Assembly: GCF_004210375.1 (NCBI RefSeq)
Contig: NC_134830.1
Coordinates: 1,612,001 to 1,676,000 of the forward strand
Reading direction: 5' to 3'
Source of the DNA: Tachypleus tridentatus
Lineage: Eukaryota > Arthropoda > Merostomata > Xiphosura > Limulidae
DNA length: 64,000 nucleotides
Shown here: in pieces, positions 15,001-29,104 of the stretch
Position numbering within the stretch: the stretch's first letter is position 1
How the letters are laid out: each line of letters begins with the position of its first letter
Notes under the pieces: generated by a model
Told to the model about the DNA's origin: nothing
What the model saw: only the letters and a program-made list of their open reading frames with translations
The model's database searches: none
Translations under genes and position numbers: made by a program

Positions 15001-18000
15001 CATCCATTAAACTCTTATATACAGTGTTGATTCTGTTGTTAGACACAGAACATCCATTAAACTCTTATATACAGTGTTGATTCTGTTGTTAGACACAGAA
15101 CATCCATTAAACTCTTATATACAGTGTTGATTCTGTTGTTAGACACAGAACATCCATTAAACTCTTATATACAGTGTTGATTCTGTTGTTAGACACAGAA
15201 CATCCATTAAACTCTTATATACAGTGTTGATTCTGTTGTTAGACACAGAACATCCATTAAACTCTTATATACAGTGTTGATTCTGTTGTTAGACACAGAA
15301 CATCCATTAAACTCTTATATACAGTGTTGATTCTGTTGTTAGACACAGAACATCCATTAAACTCTTATATACAGTGTTGATTCTGTTGTTAGACACAGAA
15401 CATCCATTAAACTCTTATATACAGTGTTGATTCTGTTGTTAGACACAGAACATCCATTAAACTCTTATATACAGTGTTGATTCTGTTGTTAGACACAGAA
15501 CATCCATTAAACTCTTATATACAGTGTTGATTCTGTTGTTAGACACAGAACATCCATTAAACTCTTATATACAGTGTTGATTCTGTTGTTAGACACAGAA
15601 CATCCATTAAACTCTTATATACAGTGTTGATTCTGTTGTTAGACACAGAACATCCATTAAACTCTTATATACAGTGTTGATTCTGTTGTTAGACACAGAA
15701 CATCCATTAAACTCTTATATACAGTGTTGATTCTGTTGTTAGACACAGAACATCCATTAAACTCTTATATACAGTGTTGATTCTGTTGTTAGACACAGAA
15801 CATCCATTAAACTCTTATATACAGTGTTGATTCTGTTGTTAGACACAGAACATCCATTAAACTCTTATATACAGTGTTGATTCTGTTGTTAGACACAGAA
15901 CATCCATTAAACTCTTATATACAGTGTTGATTCTGTTGTTAGACACAGAACATCCATTAAACTCTTATATACAGTGTTGATTCTGTTGTTAGACACAGAA
16001 CATCCATTAAACTCTTATATACAGTGTTGATTCTGTTGTTAGACACAGAACATCCATTAAACTCTTATATACAGTGTTGATTCTGTTGTTAGACACAGAA
16101 CATCCATTAAACTCTTATATACAGTGTTGATTCTGTTGTTAGACACAGAACATCCATTAAACTCTTATATACAGTGTTGATTCTGTTGTTAGACACAGAA
16201 CATCCATTAAACTCTTATATACAGTGTTGATTCTGTTGTTAGACACAGAACATCCATTAAACTCTTATATACAGTGTTGATTCTGTTGTTAGACACAGAA
16301 CATCCATTAAACTCTTATATACAGTGTTGATTCTGTTGTTAGACACAGAACATCCATTAAACTCTTATATACAGTGTTGATTCTGTTGTTAGACACAGAA
16401 CATCCATTAAACTCTTATATACAGTGTTGATTCTGTTGTTAGACACAGAACATCCATTAAACTCTTATATACAGTGTTGATTCTGTTGTTAGACACAGAA
16501 CATCCATTAAACTCTTATATACAGTGTTGATTCTGTTGTTAGACACAGAACATCCATTAAACTCTTATATACAGTGTTGATTCTGTTGTTAGACACAGAA
16601 CATCCATTAAACTCTTATATACAGTGTTGATTCTGTTGTTAGACACAGAACATCCATTAAACTCTTATATACAGTGTTGATTCTGTTGTTAGACACAGAA
16701 CATCCATTAAACTCTTATATACAGTGTTGATTCTGTTGTTAGACACAGAACATCCATTAAACTCTTATATACAGTGTTGATTCTGTTGTTAGACACAGAA
16801 CATCCATTAAACTCTTATATACAGTGTTGATTCTGTTGTTAGACACAGAACATCCATTAAACTCTTATATACAGTGTTGATTCTGTTGTTAGACACAGAA
16901 CATCCATTAAACTCTTATATACAGTGTTGATTCTGTTGTTAGACACAGAACATCCATTAAACTCTTATATACAGTGTTGATTCTGTTGTTAGACACAGAA
17001 CATCCATTAAACTCTTATATACAGTGTTGATTCTGTTGTTAGACACAGAACATCCATTAAACTCTTATATACAGTGTTGATTCTGTTGTTAGACACAGAA
17101 CATCCATTAAACTCTTATATACAGTGTTGATTCTGTTGTTAGACACAGAACATCCATTAAACTCTTATATACAGTGTTGATTCTGTTGTTAGACACAGAA
17201 CATCCATTAAACTCTTATATACAGTGTTGATTCTGTTGTTAGACACAGAACATCCATTAAACTCTTATATACAGTGTTGATTCTGTTGTTAGACACAGAA
17301 CATCCATTAAACTCTTATATACAGTGTTGATTCTGTTGTTAGACACAGAACATCCATTAAACTCTTATATACAGTGTTGATTCTGTTGTTAGACACAGAA
17401 CATCCATTAAACTCTTATATACAGTGTTGATTCTGTTGTTAGACACAGAACATCCATTAAACTCTTATATACAGTGTTGATTCTGTTGTTAGACACAGAA
17501 CATCCATTAAACTCTTATATACAGTGTTGATTCTGTTGTTAGACACAGAACATCCATTAAACTCTTATATACAGTGTTGATTCTGTTGTTAGACACAGAA
17601 CATCCATTAAACTCTTATATACAGTGTTGATTCTGTTGTTAGACACAGAACATCCATTAAACTCTTATATACAGTGTTGATTCTGTTGTTAGACACAGAA
17701 CATCCATTAAACTCTTATATACAGTGTTGATTCTGTTGTTAGACACAGAACATCCATTAAACTCTTATATACAGTGTTGATTCTGTTGTTAGACACAGAA
17801 CATCCATTAAACTCTTATATACAGTGTTGATTCTGTTGTTAGACACAGAACATCCATTAAACTCTTATATACAGTGTTGATTCTGTTGTTAGACACAGAA
17901 CATCCATTAAACTCTTATATACAGTGTTGATTCTGTTGTTAGACACAGAACATCCATTAAACTCTTATATACAGTGTTGATTCTGTTGTTAGACACAGAA

Positions 18001-21000
18001 CATCCATTAAACTCTTATATACAGTGTTGATTCTGTTGTTAGACACAGAACATCCATTAAACTCTTATATACAGTGTTGATTCTGTTGTTAGACACAGAA
18101 CATCCATTAAACTCTTATATACAGTGTTGATTCTGTTGTTAGACACAGAACATCCATTAAACTCTTATATACAGTGTTGATTCTGTTGTTAGACACAGAA
18201 CATCCATTAAACTCTTATATACAGTGTTGATTCTGTTGTTAGACACAGAACATCCATTAAACTCTTATATACAGTGTTGATTCTGTTGTTAGACACAGAA
18301 CATCCATTAAACTCTTATATACAGTGTTGATTCTGTTGTTAGACACAGAACATCCATTAAACTCTTATATACAGTGTTGATTCTGTTGTTAGACACAGAA
18401 CATCCATTAAACTCTTATATACAGTGTTGATTCTGTTGTTAGACACAGAACATCCATTAAACTCTTATATACAGTGTTGATTCTGTTGTTAGACACAGAA
18501 CATCCATTAAACTCTTATATACAGTGTTGATTCTGTTGTTAGACACAGAACATCCATTAAACTCTTATATACAGTGTTGATTCTGTTGTTAGACACAGAA
18601 CATCCATTAAACTCTTATATACAGTGTTGATTCTGTTGTTAGACACAGAACATCCATTAAACTCTTATATACAGTGTTGATTCTGTTGTTAGACACAGAA
18701 CATCCATTAAACTCTTATATACAGTGTTGATTCTGTTGTTAGACACAGAACATCCATTAAACTCTTATATACAGTGTTGATTCTGTTGTTAGACACAGAA
18801 CATCCATTAAACTCTTATATACAGTGTTGATTCTGTTGTTAGACACAGAACATCCATTAAACTCTTATATACAGTGTTGATTCTGTTGTTAGACACAGAA
18901 CATCCATTAAACTCTTATATACAGTGTTGATTCTGTTGTTAGACACAGAACATCCATTAAACTCTTATATACAGTGTTGATTCTGTTGTTAGACACAGAA
19001 CATCCATTAAACTCTTATATACAGTGTTGATTCTGTTGTTAGACACAGAACATCCATTAAACTCTTATATACAGTGTTGATTCTGTTGTTAGACACAGAA
19101 CATCCATTAAACTCTTATATACAGTGTTGATTCTGTTGTTAGACACAGAACATCCATTAAACTCTTATATACAGTGTTGATTCTGTTGTTAGACACAGAA
19201 CATCCATTAAACTCTTATATACAGTGTTGATTCTGTTGTTAGACACAGAACATCCATTAAACTCTTATATACAGTGTTGATTCTGTTGTTAGACACAGAA
19301 CATCCATTAAACTCTTATATACAGTGTTGATTCTGTTGTTAGACACAGAACATCCATTAAACTCTTATATACAGTGTTGATTCTGTTGTTAGACACAGAA
19401 CATCCATTAAACTCTTATATACAGTGTTGATTCTGTTGTTAGACACAGAACATCCATTAAACTCTTATATACAGTGTTGATTCTGTTGTTAGACACAGAA
19501 CATCCATTAAACTCTTATATACAGTGTTGATTCTGTTGTTAGACACAGAACATCCATTAAACTCTTATATACAGTGTTGATTCTGTTGTTAGACACAGAA
19601 CATCCATTAAACTCTTATATACAGTGTTGATTCTGTTGTTAGACACAGAACATCCATTAAACTCTTATATACAGTGTTGATTCTGTTGTTAGACACAGAA
19701 CATCCATTAAACTCTTATATACAGTGTTGATTCTGTTGTTAGACACAGAACATCCATTAAACTCTTATATACAGTGTTGATTCTGTTGTTAGACACAGAA
19801 CATCCATTAAACTCTTATATACAGTGTTGATTCTGTTGTTAGACACAGAACATCCATTAAACTCTTATATACAGTGTTGATTCTGTTGTTAGACACAGAA
19901 CATCCATTAAACTCTTATATACAGTGTTGATTCTGTTGTTAGACACAGAACATCCATTAAACTCTTATATACAGTGTTGATTCTGTTGTTAGACACAGAA
20001 CATCCATTAAACTCTTATATACAGTGTTGATTCTGTTGTTAGACACAGAACATCCATTAAACTCTTATATACAGTGTTGATTCTGTTGTTAGACACAGAA
20101 CATCCATTAAACTCTTATATACAGTGTTGATTCTGTTGTTAGACACAGAACATCCATTAAACTCTTATATACAGTGTTGATTCTGTTGTTAGACACAGAA
20201 CATCCATTAAACTCTTATATACAGTGTTGATTCTGTTGTTAGACACAGAACATCCATTAAACTCTTATATACAGTGTTGATTCTGTTGTTAGACACAGAA
20301 CATCCATTAAACTCTTATATACAGTGTTGATTCTGTTGTTAGACACAGAACATCCATTAAACTCTTATATACAGTGTTGATTCTGTTGTTAGACACAGAA
20401 CATCCATTAAACTCTTATATACAGTGTTGATTCTGTTGTTAGACACAGAACATCCATTAAACTCTTATATACAGTGTTGATTCTGTTGTTAGACACAGAA
20501 CATCCATTAAACTCTTATATACAGTGTTGATTCTGTTGTTAGACACAGAACATCCATTAAACTCTTATATACAGTGTTGATTCTGTTGTTAGACACAGAA
20601 CATCCATTAAACTCTTATATACAGTGTTGATTCTGTTGTTAGACACAGAACATCCATTAAACTCTTATATACAGTGTTGATTCTGTTGTTAGACACAGAA
20701 CATCCATTAAACTCTTATATACAGTGTTGATTCTGTTGTTAGACACAGAACATCCATTAAACTCTTATATACAGTGTTGATTCTGTTGTTAGACACAGAA
20801 CATCCATTAAACTCTTATATACAGTGTTGATTCTGTTGTTAGACACAGAACATCCATTAAACTCTTATATACAGTGTTGATTCTGTTGTTAGACACAGAA
20901 CATCCATTAAACTCTTATATACAGTGTTGATTCTGTTGTTAGACACAGAACATCCATTAAACTCTTATATACAGTGTTGATTCTGTTGTTAGACACAGAA

Positions 21001-24000
21001 CATCCATTAAACTCTTATATACAGTGTTGATTCTGTTGTTAGACACAGAACATCCATTAAACTCTTATATACAGTGTTGATTCTGTTGTTAGACACAGAA
21101 CATCCATTAAACTCTTATATACAGTGTTGATTCTGTTGTTAGACACAGAACATCCATTAAACTCTTATATACAGTGTTGATTCTGTTGTTAGACACAGAA
21201 CATCCATTAAACTCTTATATACAGTGTTGATTCTGTTGTTAGACACAGAACATCCATTAAACTCTTATATACAGTGTTGATTCTGTTGTTAGACACAGAA
21301 CATCCATTAAACTCTTATATACAGTGTTGATTCTGTTGTTAGACACAGAACATCCATTAAACTCTTATATACAGTGTTGATTCTGTTGTTAGACACAGAA
21401 CATCCATTAAACTCTTATATACAGTGTTGATTCTGTTGTTAGACACAGAACATCCATTAAACTCTTATATACAGTGTTGATTCTGTTGTTAGACACAGAA
21501 CATCCATTAAACTCTTATATACAGTGTTGATTCTGTTGTTAGACACAGAACATCCATTAAACTCTTATATACAGTGTTGATTCTGTTGTTAGACACAGAA
21601 CATCCATTAAACTCTTATATACAGTGTTGATTCTGTTGTTAGACACAGAACATCCATTAAACTCTTATATACAGTGTTGATTCTGTTGTTAGACACAGAA
21701 CATCCATTAAACTCTTATATACAGTGTTGATTCTGTTGTTAGACACAGAACATCCATTAAACTCTTATATACAGTGTTGATTCTGTTGTTAGACACAGAA
21801 CATCCATTAAACTCTTATATACAGTGTTGATTCTGTTGTTAGACACAGAACATCCATTAAACTCTTATATACAGTGTTGATTCTGTTGTTAGACACAGAA
21901 CATCCATTAAACTCTTATATACAGTGTTGATTCTGTTGTTAGACACAGAACATCCATTAAACTCTTATATACAGTGTTGATTCTGTTGTTAGACACAGAA
22001 CATCCATTAAACTCTTATATACAGTGTTGATTCTGTTGTTAGACACAGAACATCCATTAAACTCTTATATACAGTGTTGATTCTGTTGTTAGACACAGAA
22101 CATCCATTAAACTCTTATATACAGTGTTGATTCTGTTGTTAGACACAGAACATCCATTAAACTCTTATATACAGTGTTGATTCTGTTGTTAGACACAGAA
22201 CATCCATTAAACTCTTATATACAGTGTTGATTCTGTTGTTAGACACAGAACATCCATTAAACTCTTATATACAGTGTTGATTCTGTTGTTAGACACAGAA
22301 CATCCATTAAACTCTTATATACAGTGTTGATTCTGTTGTTAGACACAGAACATCCATTAAACTCTTATATACAGTGTTGATTCTGTTGTTAGACACAGAA
22401 CATCCATTAAACTCTTATATACAGTGTTGATTCTGTTGTTAGACACAGAACATCCATTAAACTCTTATATACAGTGTTGATTCTGTTGTTAGACACAGAA
22501 CATCCATTAAACTCTTATATACAGTGTTGATTCTGTTGTTAGACACAGAACATCCATTAAACTCTTATATACAGTGTTGATTCTGTTGTTAGACACAGAA
22601 CATCCATTAAACTCTTATATACAGTGTTGATTCTGTTGTTAGACACAGAACATCCATTAAACTCTTATATACAGTGTTGATTCTGTTGTTAGACACAGAA
22701 CATCCATTAAACTCTTATATACAGTGTTGATTCTGTTGTTAGACACAGAACATCCATTAAACTCTTATATACAGTGTTGATTCTGTTGTTAGACACAGAA
22801 CATCCATTAAACTCTTATATACAGTGTTGATTCTGTTGTTAGACACAGAACATCCATTAAACTCTTATATACAGTGTTGATTCTGTTGTTAGACACAGAA
22901 CATCCATTAAACTCTTATATACAGTGTTGATTCTGTTGTTATACACAGAACATCCATTAAACTCTTATATACAGTGTTGATTCTGTTGTTAGACACAGAA
23001 CATCCATTAAACTCTTATATACAGTGTTGATTCTGTTGTTAGACACAGAACATCCATTAAACTCTTATATACAGTGTTGATTCTGTTGTTAGACACAGAA
23101 CATCCATTAAACTCTTATATACAGTGTTGATTCTGTTGTTAGACACAGAACATCCATTAAACTCTTATATACAGTGTTGATTCTGTTGTTAGACACAGAA
23201 CATCCATTAAACTCTTATATACAGTGTTGATTCTGTTGTTAGACACAGAACATCCATTAAACTCTTATATACAGTGTTGATTCTGTTGTTAGACACAGAA
23301 CATCCATTAAACTCTTATATACAGTGTTGATTCTGTTGTTAGACACAGAACATCCATTAAACTCTTATATACAGTGTTGATTCTGTTGTTAGACACAGAA
23401 CATCCATTAAACTCTTATATACAGTGTTGATTCTGTTGTTAGACACAGAACATCCATTAAACTCTTATATACAGTGTTGATTCTGTTGTTAGACACAGAA
23501 CATCCATTAAACTCTTATATACAGTGTTGATTCTGTTGTTAGACACAGAACATCCATTAAACTCTTATATACAGTGTTGATTCTGTTGTTAGACACAGAA
23601 CATCCATTAAACTCTTATATACAGTGTTGATTCTGTTGTTAGACACAGAACATCCATTAAACTCTTATATACAGTGTTGATTCTGTTGTTAGACACAGAA
23701 CATCCATTAAACTCTTATATACAGTGTTGATTCTGTTGTTAGACACAGAACATCCATTAAACTCTTATATACAGTGTTGATTCTGTTGTTAGACACAGAA
23801 CATCCATTAAACTCTTATATACAGTGTTGATTCTGTTGTTAGACACAGAACATCCATTAAACTCTTATATACAGTGTTGATTCTGTTGTTAGACACAGAA
23901 CATCCATTAAACTCTTATATACAGTGTTGATTCTGTTGTTAGACACAGAACATCCATTAAACTCTTATATACAGTGTTGATTCTGTTGTTAGACACAGAA

Positions 24001-27000
24001 CATCCATTAAACTCTTATATACAGTGTTGATTCTGTTGTTAGACACAGAACATCCATTAAACTCTTATATACAGTGTTGATTCTGTTGTTAGACACAGAA
24101 CATCCATTAAACTCTTATATACAGTGTTGATTCTGTTGTTAGACACAGAACATCCATTAAACTCTTATATACAGTGTTGATTCTGTTGTTAGACACAGAA
24201 CATCCATTAAACTCTTATATACAGTGTTGATTCTGTTGTTAGACATAGAACATCCATTAAACTCTTATATACAGTGTTGATTCTGTTGTTAGACACAGAA
24301 CATCCATTAAACTCTTATATACAGTGTTGATTCTGTTGTTAGACACAGAACATCCATTAAACTCTTATATACAGTGTTGATTCTGTTGTTAGACACAGAA
24401 CATCCATTAAACTCTTATATACAGTGTTGATTCTGTTGTTAGACACAGAACATCCATTAAACTCTTATATACAGTGTTGATTCTGTTGTTAGACACAGAA
24501 CATCCATTAAACTCTTATATACAGTGTTGATTCTGTTGTTAGACACAGAACATCCATTAAACTCTTATATACAGTGTTGATTCTGTTGTTAGACACAGAA
24601 CATCCATTAAACTCTTATATACAGTGTTGATTCTGTTGTTAGACACAGAACATCCATTAAACTCTTATATACAGTGTTGATTCTGTTGTTAGACACAGAA
24701 CATCCATTAAACTCTTATATACAGTGTTGATTCTGTTGTTAGACACAGAACATCCATTAAACTCTTATATACAGTGTTGATTCTGTTGTTAGACACAGAA
24801 CATCCATTAAACTCTTATATACAGTGTTGATTCTGTTGTTAGACACAGAACATCCATTAAACTCTTATATACAGTGTTGATTCTGTTGTTAGACACAGAA
24901 CATCCATTAAACTCTTATATACAGTGTTGATTCTGTTGTTAGACACAGAACATCCATTAAACTCTTATATACAGTGTTGATTCTGTTGTTAGACACAGAA
25001 CATCCATTAAACTCTTATATACAGTGTTGATTCTGTTGTTAGACACAGAACATCCATTAAACTCTTATATACAGTGTTGATTCTGTTGTTAGACACAGAA
25101 CATCCATTAAACTCTTATATACAGTGTTGATTCTGTTGTTAGACACAGAACATCCATTAAACTCTTATATACAGTGTTGATTCTGTTGTTAGACACAGAA
25201 CATCCATTAAACTCTTATATACAGTGTTGATTCTGTTGTTAGACACAGAACATCCATTAAACTCTTATATACAGTGTTGATTCTGTTGTTAGACACAGAA
25301 CATCCATTAAACTCTTATATACAGTGTTGATTCTGTTGTTAGACACAGAACATCCATTAAACTCTTATATACAGTGTTGATTCTGTTGTTAGACACAGAA
25401 CATCCATTAAACTCTTATATACAGTGTTGATTCTGTTGTTAGACACAGAACATCCATTAAACTCTTATATACAGTGTTGATTCTGTTGTTAGACACAGAA
25501 CATCCATTAAACTCTTATATACAGTGTTGATTCTGTTGTTAGACATAGAACATCCATTAAACTCTTATATACAGTGTTGATTCTGTTGTTAGACATAGAA
25601 CATCCATTAAACTCTTATATACAGTGTTGATTCTGTTGTTAGACACAGAACATCCATTAAACTCTTATATACAGTGTTGATTCTGTTGTTAGACATAGAA
25701 CATCCATTAAACTCTTATATACAGTGTTGATTCTGTTGTTAGACATAGAACATCCATTAAACTCTTATATACAGTGTTGATTCTGTTGTTAGACATAGAA
25801 CATCCATTAAACTCTTATATACAGTGTTGATTCTGTTGTTAGACATAGAACATTCATTAAACTGTACCTACAGTGTTGATTCTGTTGTTAGACACAGAAC
25901 ATCCATTAAACTGTACCTACAGTGTTGATTCTGTTGTTAGACATAGAACATCCATTAAACTCTTATATACAGTGTTGATTCTGTTGTTAGACATAGAACA
26001 TCCATTAAACTCTTATATACAGTGTTGATTCTGTTGTTAGACATAGAACATCCATTAAACTCTTATATACAGTGTTGATTCTGTTGTTAGACACAGAACA
26101 TCCATTAAACTCTTATATACAGTGTTGATTCTGTTGTTAGACACAGAACATCCATTAAACTCTTATATACAGTGTTGATTCTGTTGTTAGACATAGAACA
26201 TCCATTAAACTCTTATATACAGTGTTGATTCTGTTGTTAGACACAGAACATCCATTAAACTCTTATATACAGTGTTGATTCTGTTGTTAGACACAGAACA
26301 TTCATTAAACTCTTATATACAGTGTTGATTCTGTTGTTAGACATAGAACATTCATTAAACTCTTATATACAGTGTTGATTCTGTTGTTAGACATAGAACA
26401 TTCATTAAACTCTTATATACAGTGTTGATTCTGTTGTTAGACATAGAACATTCATTAAACTCTTATATACAGTGTTGATTCTGTTGTTAGACATAGAACA
26501 TTCATTAAACTCTTATATACAGTGTTGATTCTGTTGTTAGACATAGAACATTCATTAAACTCTTATATACAGTGTTGATTCTGTTGTTAGACATAGAACA
26601 TTCATTAAACTCTTATATACAGTGTTGATTCTGTTGTTAGACATAGAACATTCATTAAACTCTTATATACAGTGTTGATTCTGTTGTTAGACATAGAACA
26701 TTCATTAAACTCTTATATACAGTGTTGATTCTGTTGTTAGACACAGAACATTCATTAAACTCTTATATACAGTGTTGATTCTGTTGTTAGACATAGAACA
26801 TTCATTAAACTCTTATATACAGTGTTGATTCTGTTGTTAGACATAGAACATTCATTAAACTCTTATATACAGTGTTGATTCTGTTGTTAGACATAGAACA
26901 TTCATTAAACTCTTATATACAGTGTTGATTCTGTTGTTAGACATAGAACATTCTTTAAACTCTTATATACAGTGTTGATTCTGTTGTTAGACATAGAACA

Positions 27001-27059
27001 TTCTTTAAACTCTTATATACAGTGTTGATTCTGTTGTTAGATGTAGAACATCTATTAAG
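1..27059. repeat. 50-bp satellite array, about 540 copies
   Basis: The unit is 50 bp and starts CACAGAACATCCATTAAACT. It repeats head to tail from the first base of the window, so the array continues to the left. By eye the copies are identical from 1 to about 2832, about 2940 to 8800, about 8815 to 12960 and about 13240 to 22941. The rare differences are at 2833 (G to A), a rearranged unit at 2890-2930, a shortened unit at 8801, a 2-bp loss at 12961, rearranged units at 13160-13235, and single changes at 22942 and 24246. From about 25540 variants become frequent. The last recognisable unit, strongly changed, ends near 27059. All six frames contain stops, so the array codes for nothing. Such uniformity is typical of satellite DNA kept uniform by unequal exchange; centromeric or other heterochromatic location cannot be told from sequence alone. 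Real copy number may differ if assembly collapsed or expanded it. Confidence 0.99.
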
Positions 27060-27436
27060 ATTACAAAAGAAAAGAATGAACATTAAAATAATTAAAGAAA
27101 GAAAACTTTAATTTTTATCTAATTTATCAGAAATGTCTTCATAAAACTGTTTCAATTACCGTACTGTTTAAGACCTTAAAAAGTATAGCCACAGAGATTT
27201 TTCAAAACTGATTTAAAAAATTAAATAGAAATATAACTATAATATTAACTCTTGCACCATGACATCTTAAAAAAGTGATAAATATGTTTATGAATGTTTC
27301 ATGTGAACCTTTGCTTTTGTGCTCTGTTAAGGTGTATTAACACATGTGCGTTGTGTTTTGTCAACACAACATGTTCGTAATGTTTTTTGAACACAAATCT
27401 TCCCCACTTCTAGAGTTACATTTACCATTAGAGTGT
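27060..27436. other. AT-rich flank of the satellite, no gene seen
   Basis: Single-copy AT-rich DNA directly after the satellite. I see no open frame, repeat or RNA gene in it. Confidence 0.6.
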
Positions 27437-27632
27437 TGTAATGATTATATTATTTTATAAGTTAAAAGTTTAAACATTACACCAATTGTCACAATCAAAC
27501 TTCAGTAATTGGTATTTGTTGTAATGATTATTTTATTTTATAGGTTAAATGATTATATTATTTTTTAGGTTAAAAGTTTAAACATTACACTAATTGTCAC
27601 AATCAAACATCAGTAATTGGTATTTTTTATAG
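27437..27632. repeat. Local duplication of about 80 bp
   Basis: A segment that starts near GTAATGATTATATTATTTTA and ends near CAGTAATTGGTATT occurs twice, at about 27437-27514 and 27548-27625, with few differences. A shorter partial copy of its start lies between them (about 27519-27546). This looks like replication slippage in AT-rich DNA. The following stretch to about 27840 shows nothing I can name. Confidence 0.75.
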
Positions 27633-27839
27633 AACTTTAACTAAAAAGATTCTATGCAGTTAAAGATTTCTGAAAAATAAAATGAAACCGTGTTTGAGAA
27701 AGACAATGTGTAACATTTTAAAAACAGTCTTTATTTGTATATTTCTTATTGAGAGTTTTAACAAACACTTTTGACATTAAAGAATATGAAATTATTTAAT
27801 AAGTTGTTTGTAAAGTGGTTTGTAGACTGCACATTTTAC

Positions 27840-28220
27840 ACTCTTGTATATTTTTTACAGACTACAGAAGTAGGCTTCATGTGAAGAATACACAGGTTAG
27901 AATTCACACACACATATATAGACCAAGGCCAGTGAAATCCACGTATATGTAGACTACAGTGGTTAGAAACCACCCACATGTATATAGACTAATGCAATGA
28001 AGTTCACTCATGTATAGAAAACAGACTATAGTATTTCCATATGTATAGTTTACGGATAGAAAATACACAGACTACAGGAGCTATAAATATACATATATGA
28101 ATTCCAAAAATATATATATAAAGCTTAGAGACAGTAAAATCTATATATATGTGGACTGCAGATGGTAAACTGCACACTACACATAGGTAGAATCCATACA
28201 GACAGTAGAAATGAAACATG
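27840..28220. repeat. Degenerate minisatellite, unit about 40-45 bp
   Basis: Phrases such as TATAGACTACAG, GGTTAGAA and CACATGTATATAGAC recur roughly every 40-45 bp with many changes. The array is old and diverged compared with the younger arrays elsewhere in the window. An apparent minus-strand open frame in it has a composition typical of AT-rich noncoding repeat and is not reported as a gene. Confidence 0.5.
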
Positions 28221-28426
28221 TAGGCTACATATACCCAACATATGTCATTTTCATAGATAAAGTAATATTCTAAGGTTGCTCAGTTTAACTGAATAACAGA
28301 TAAAGTCACACATTTCTGTTAACGTGTGTAATTCTAAGTATATACAGCTGCACTTTGCTTTAAGATAGGATAACTACTGTACGTTTATTTTCAGTACCTT
28401 TAACATAGTCTTCTATTGTGGTTCGT

Positions 28427-28436
28427 TTTATTTATT
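28427..28436 (-). promoter_or_regulatory. Possible polyadenylation signals for the 28.6-kb exon
   Basis: Read on the minus strand, two overlapping AATAAA hexamers lie about 170 bases after the stop codon of the secreted-protein exon. The spacing would suit a short 3' UTR. The region is AT-rich, so chance occurrence is quite possible. The rest of 28221-28604 shows nothing else. Confidence 0.35.
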
Positions 28437-28604
28437 TCTATATTGTTTCTGTCCATTTTATGAATGGTTTTATCACTTGGGCAGTTTGTTTAAGTCATTA
28501 TTTAAGTCTACATAAGAAAAGATTCTTGACTTTAAAATGGTGTGTGAACTTTAAGTCACGTCTGTTAAGATGTTGACACTTCACTACACAAGAGTTTCTC
28601 TGTT

Positions 28605-29081
28605 TTAGAAGTGTTTAGGCAACCCCTTAACTAGAGTATAAAGAGCATCTAGTTTGCTTATGTGGCCATGAGGTAAGTCATGAAGCGGAGAGCTACGTGG
28701 CCTGTAACCCCAGTATGGCTCCTTAACTCCATGGTAAATGAAAGGTTTTGTATCCGTGTACCCAGGACATTGGGCAGGATTTTCTTGACAGTATTCTCGA
28801 CCCAGAGCCTTCACGTATCCGAAGCCTTTTTCGACCTGCGCGAAGGGGTTACTTCCATACTTCACTCCAAAGCCATACGTGAACAACTCCCATGGACCTT
28901 TGCCGTAATTTTCCGGGGAGTCGAATTGGGCTCTCTTTTCATAGATGATAACGGATTTTGACAAATTCTCAATTGGATTCTTTTGGTCTTTATTATAATC
29001 ATGAAGTTTTGTTGAAGACAAGCCTTTGTTTTCATGTTTGGATGCACAGACCCAGATTGCTTCCTGACACAAAATAAATCC
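28605..29081 (-). CDS. Terminal exon of an unrecognised small secreted protein
   Basis: An open frame of about 158 codons runs from a 3' splice site to a stop at 28605. The first residues after the splice, GFILCQEAIWVCASK, look like the end of a signal peptide core and its cleavage region, so the start codon should sit in an upstream exon (higher coordinates). The mature part is about 145 residues, rich in Tyr, Gly, Pro, Lys and His, with only two cysteines (EYCQENPAQCPGY) and a C-terminal PYWGYRPRSSP stretch. There are no membrane segments or catalytic motifs I know. The exon is visibly more GC-rich than its surroundings, which supports real coding. The intron is phase 0 and cuts the signal peptide, an arrangement known from many arthropod cuticle-protein genes, but no chitin-binding R&R motif is visible. 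Function unknown; I am fairly sure it is a genuine exon, not a repeat artefact. Confidence 0.7.
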   Translation of the reverse strand, partial: GFILCQEAIWVCASKHENKGLSSTKLHDYNKDQKNPIENLSKSVIIYEKRAQFDSPENYGKGPWELFTYGFGVKYGSNPFAQVEKGFGYVKALGREYCQENPAQCPGYTDTKPFIYHGVKEPYWGYRPRSSPLHDLPHGHISKLDALYTLVKGLPKHF

Positions 29082-29100
29082 CTGGAGAGAAAAACACAGA
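29082..29100 (-). promoter_or_regulatory. 3' splice site of the 28.6-kb exon
   Basis: In minus-strand sense the sequence TGTTTTTCTCTCCAG ends in CAG directly before the codon GGA that opens the coding frame. It is a strong pyrimidine tract plus acceptor. The frame is closed by context, not by an ATG: the first frame-compatible in-exon candidate is a TTG inside the hydrophobic stretch, which makes a spliced start much more likely. Confidence 0.7.
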
Positions 29101-29104
29101 GCAT

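Noticed and set aside
1-27059. CRISPR array
   Set aside because: The 50-bp units follow each other without variable spacers. The surroundings are eukaryotic (SINEs, LINE, splice sites) and no cas genes are present. It is a simple satellite.
28680-28961. Plus-strand open frame opposite the 28.6-kb exon
   Set aside because: It is the antisense shadow of a minus-strand exon that has a signal-peptide-like start, a splice acceptor and better residue composition.
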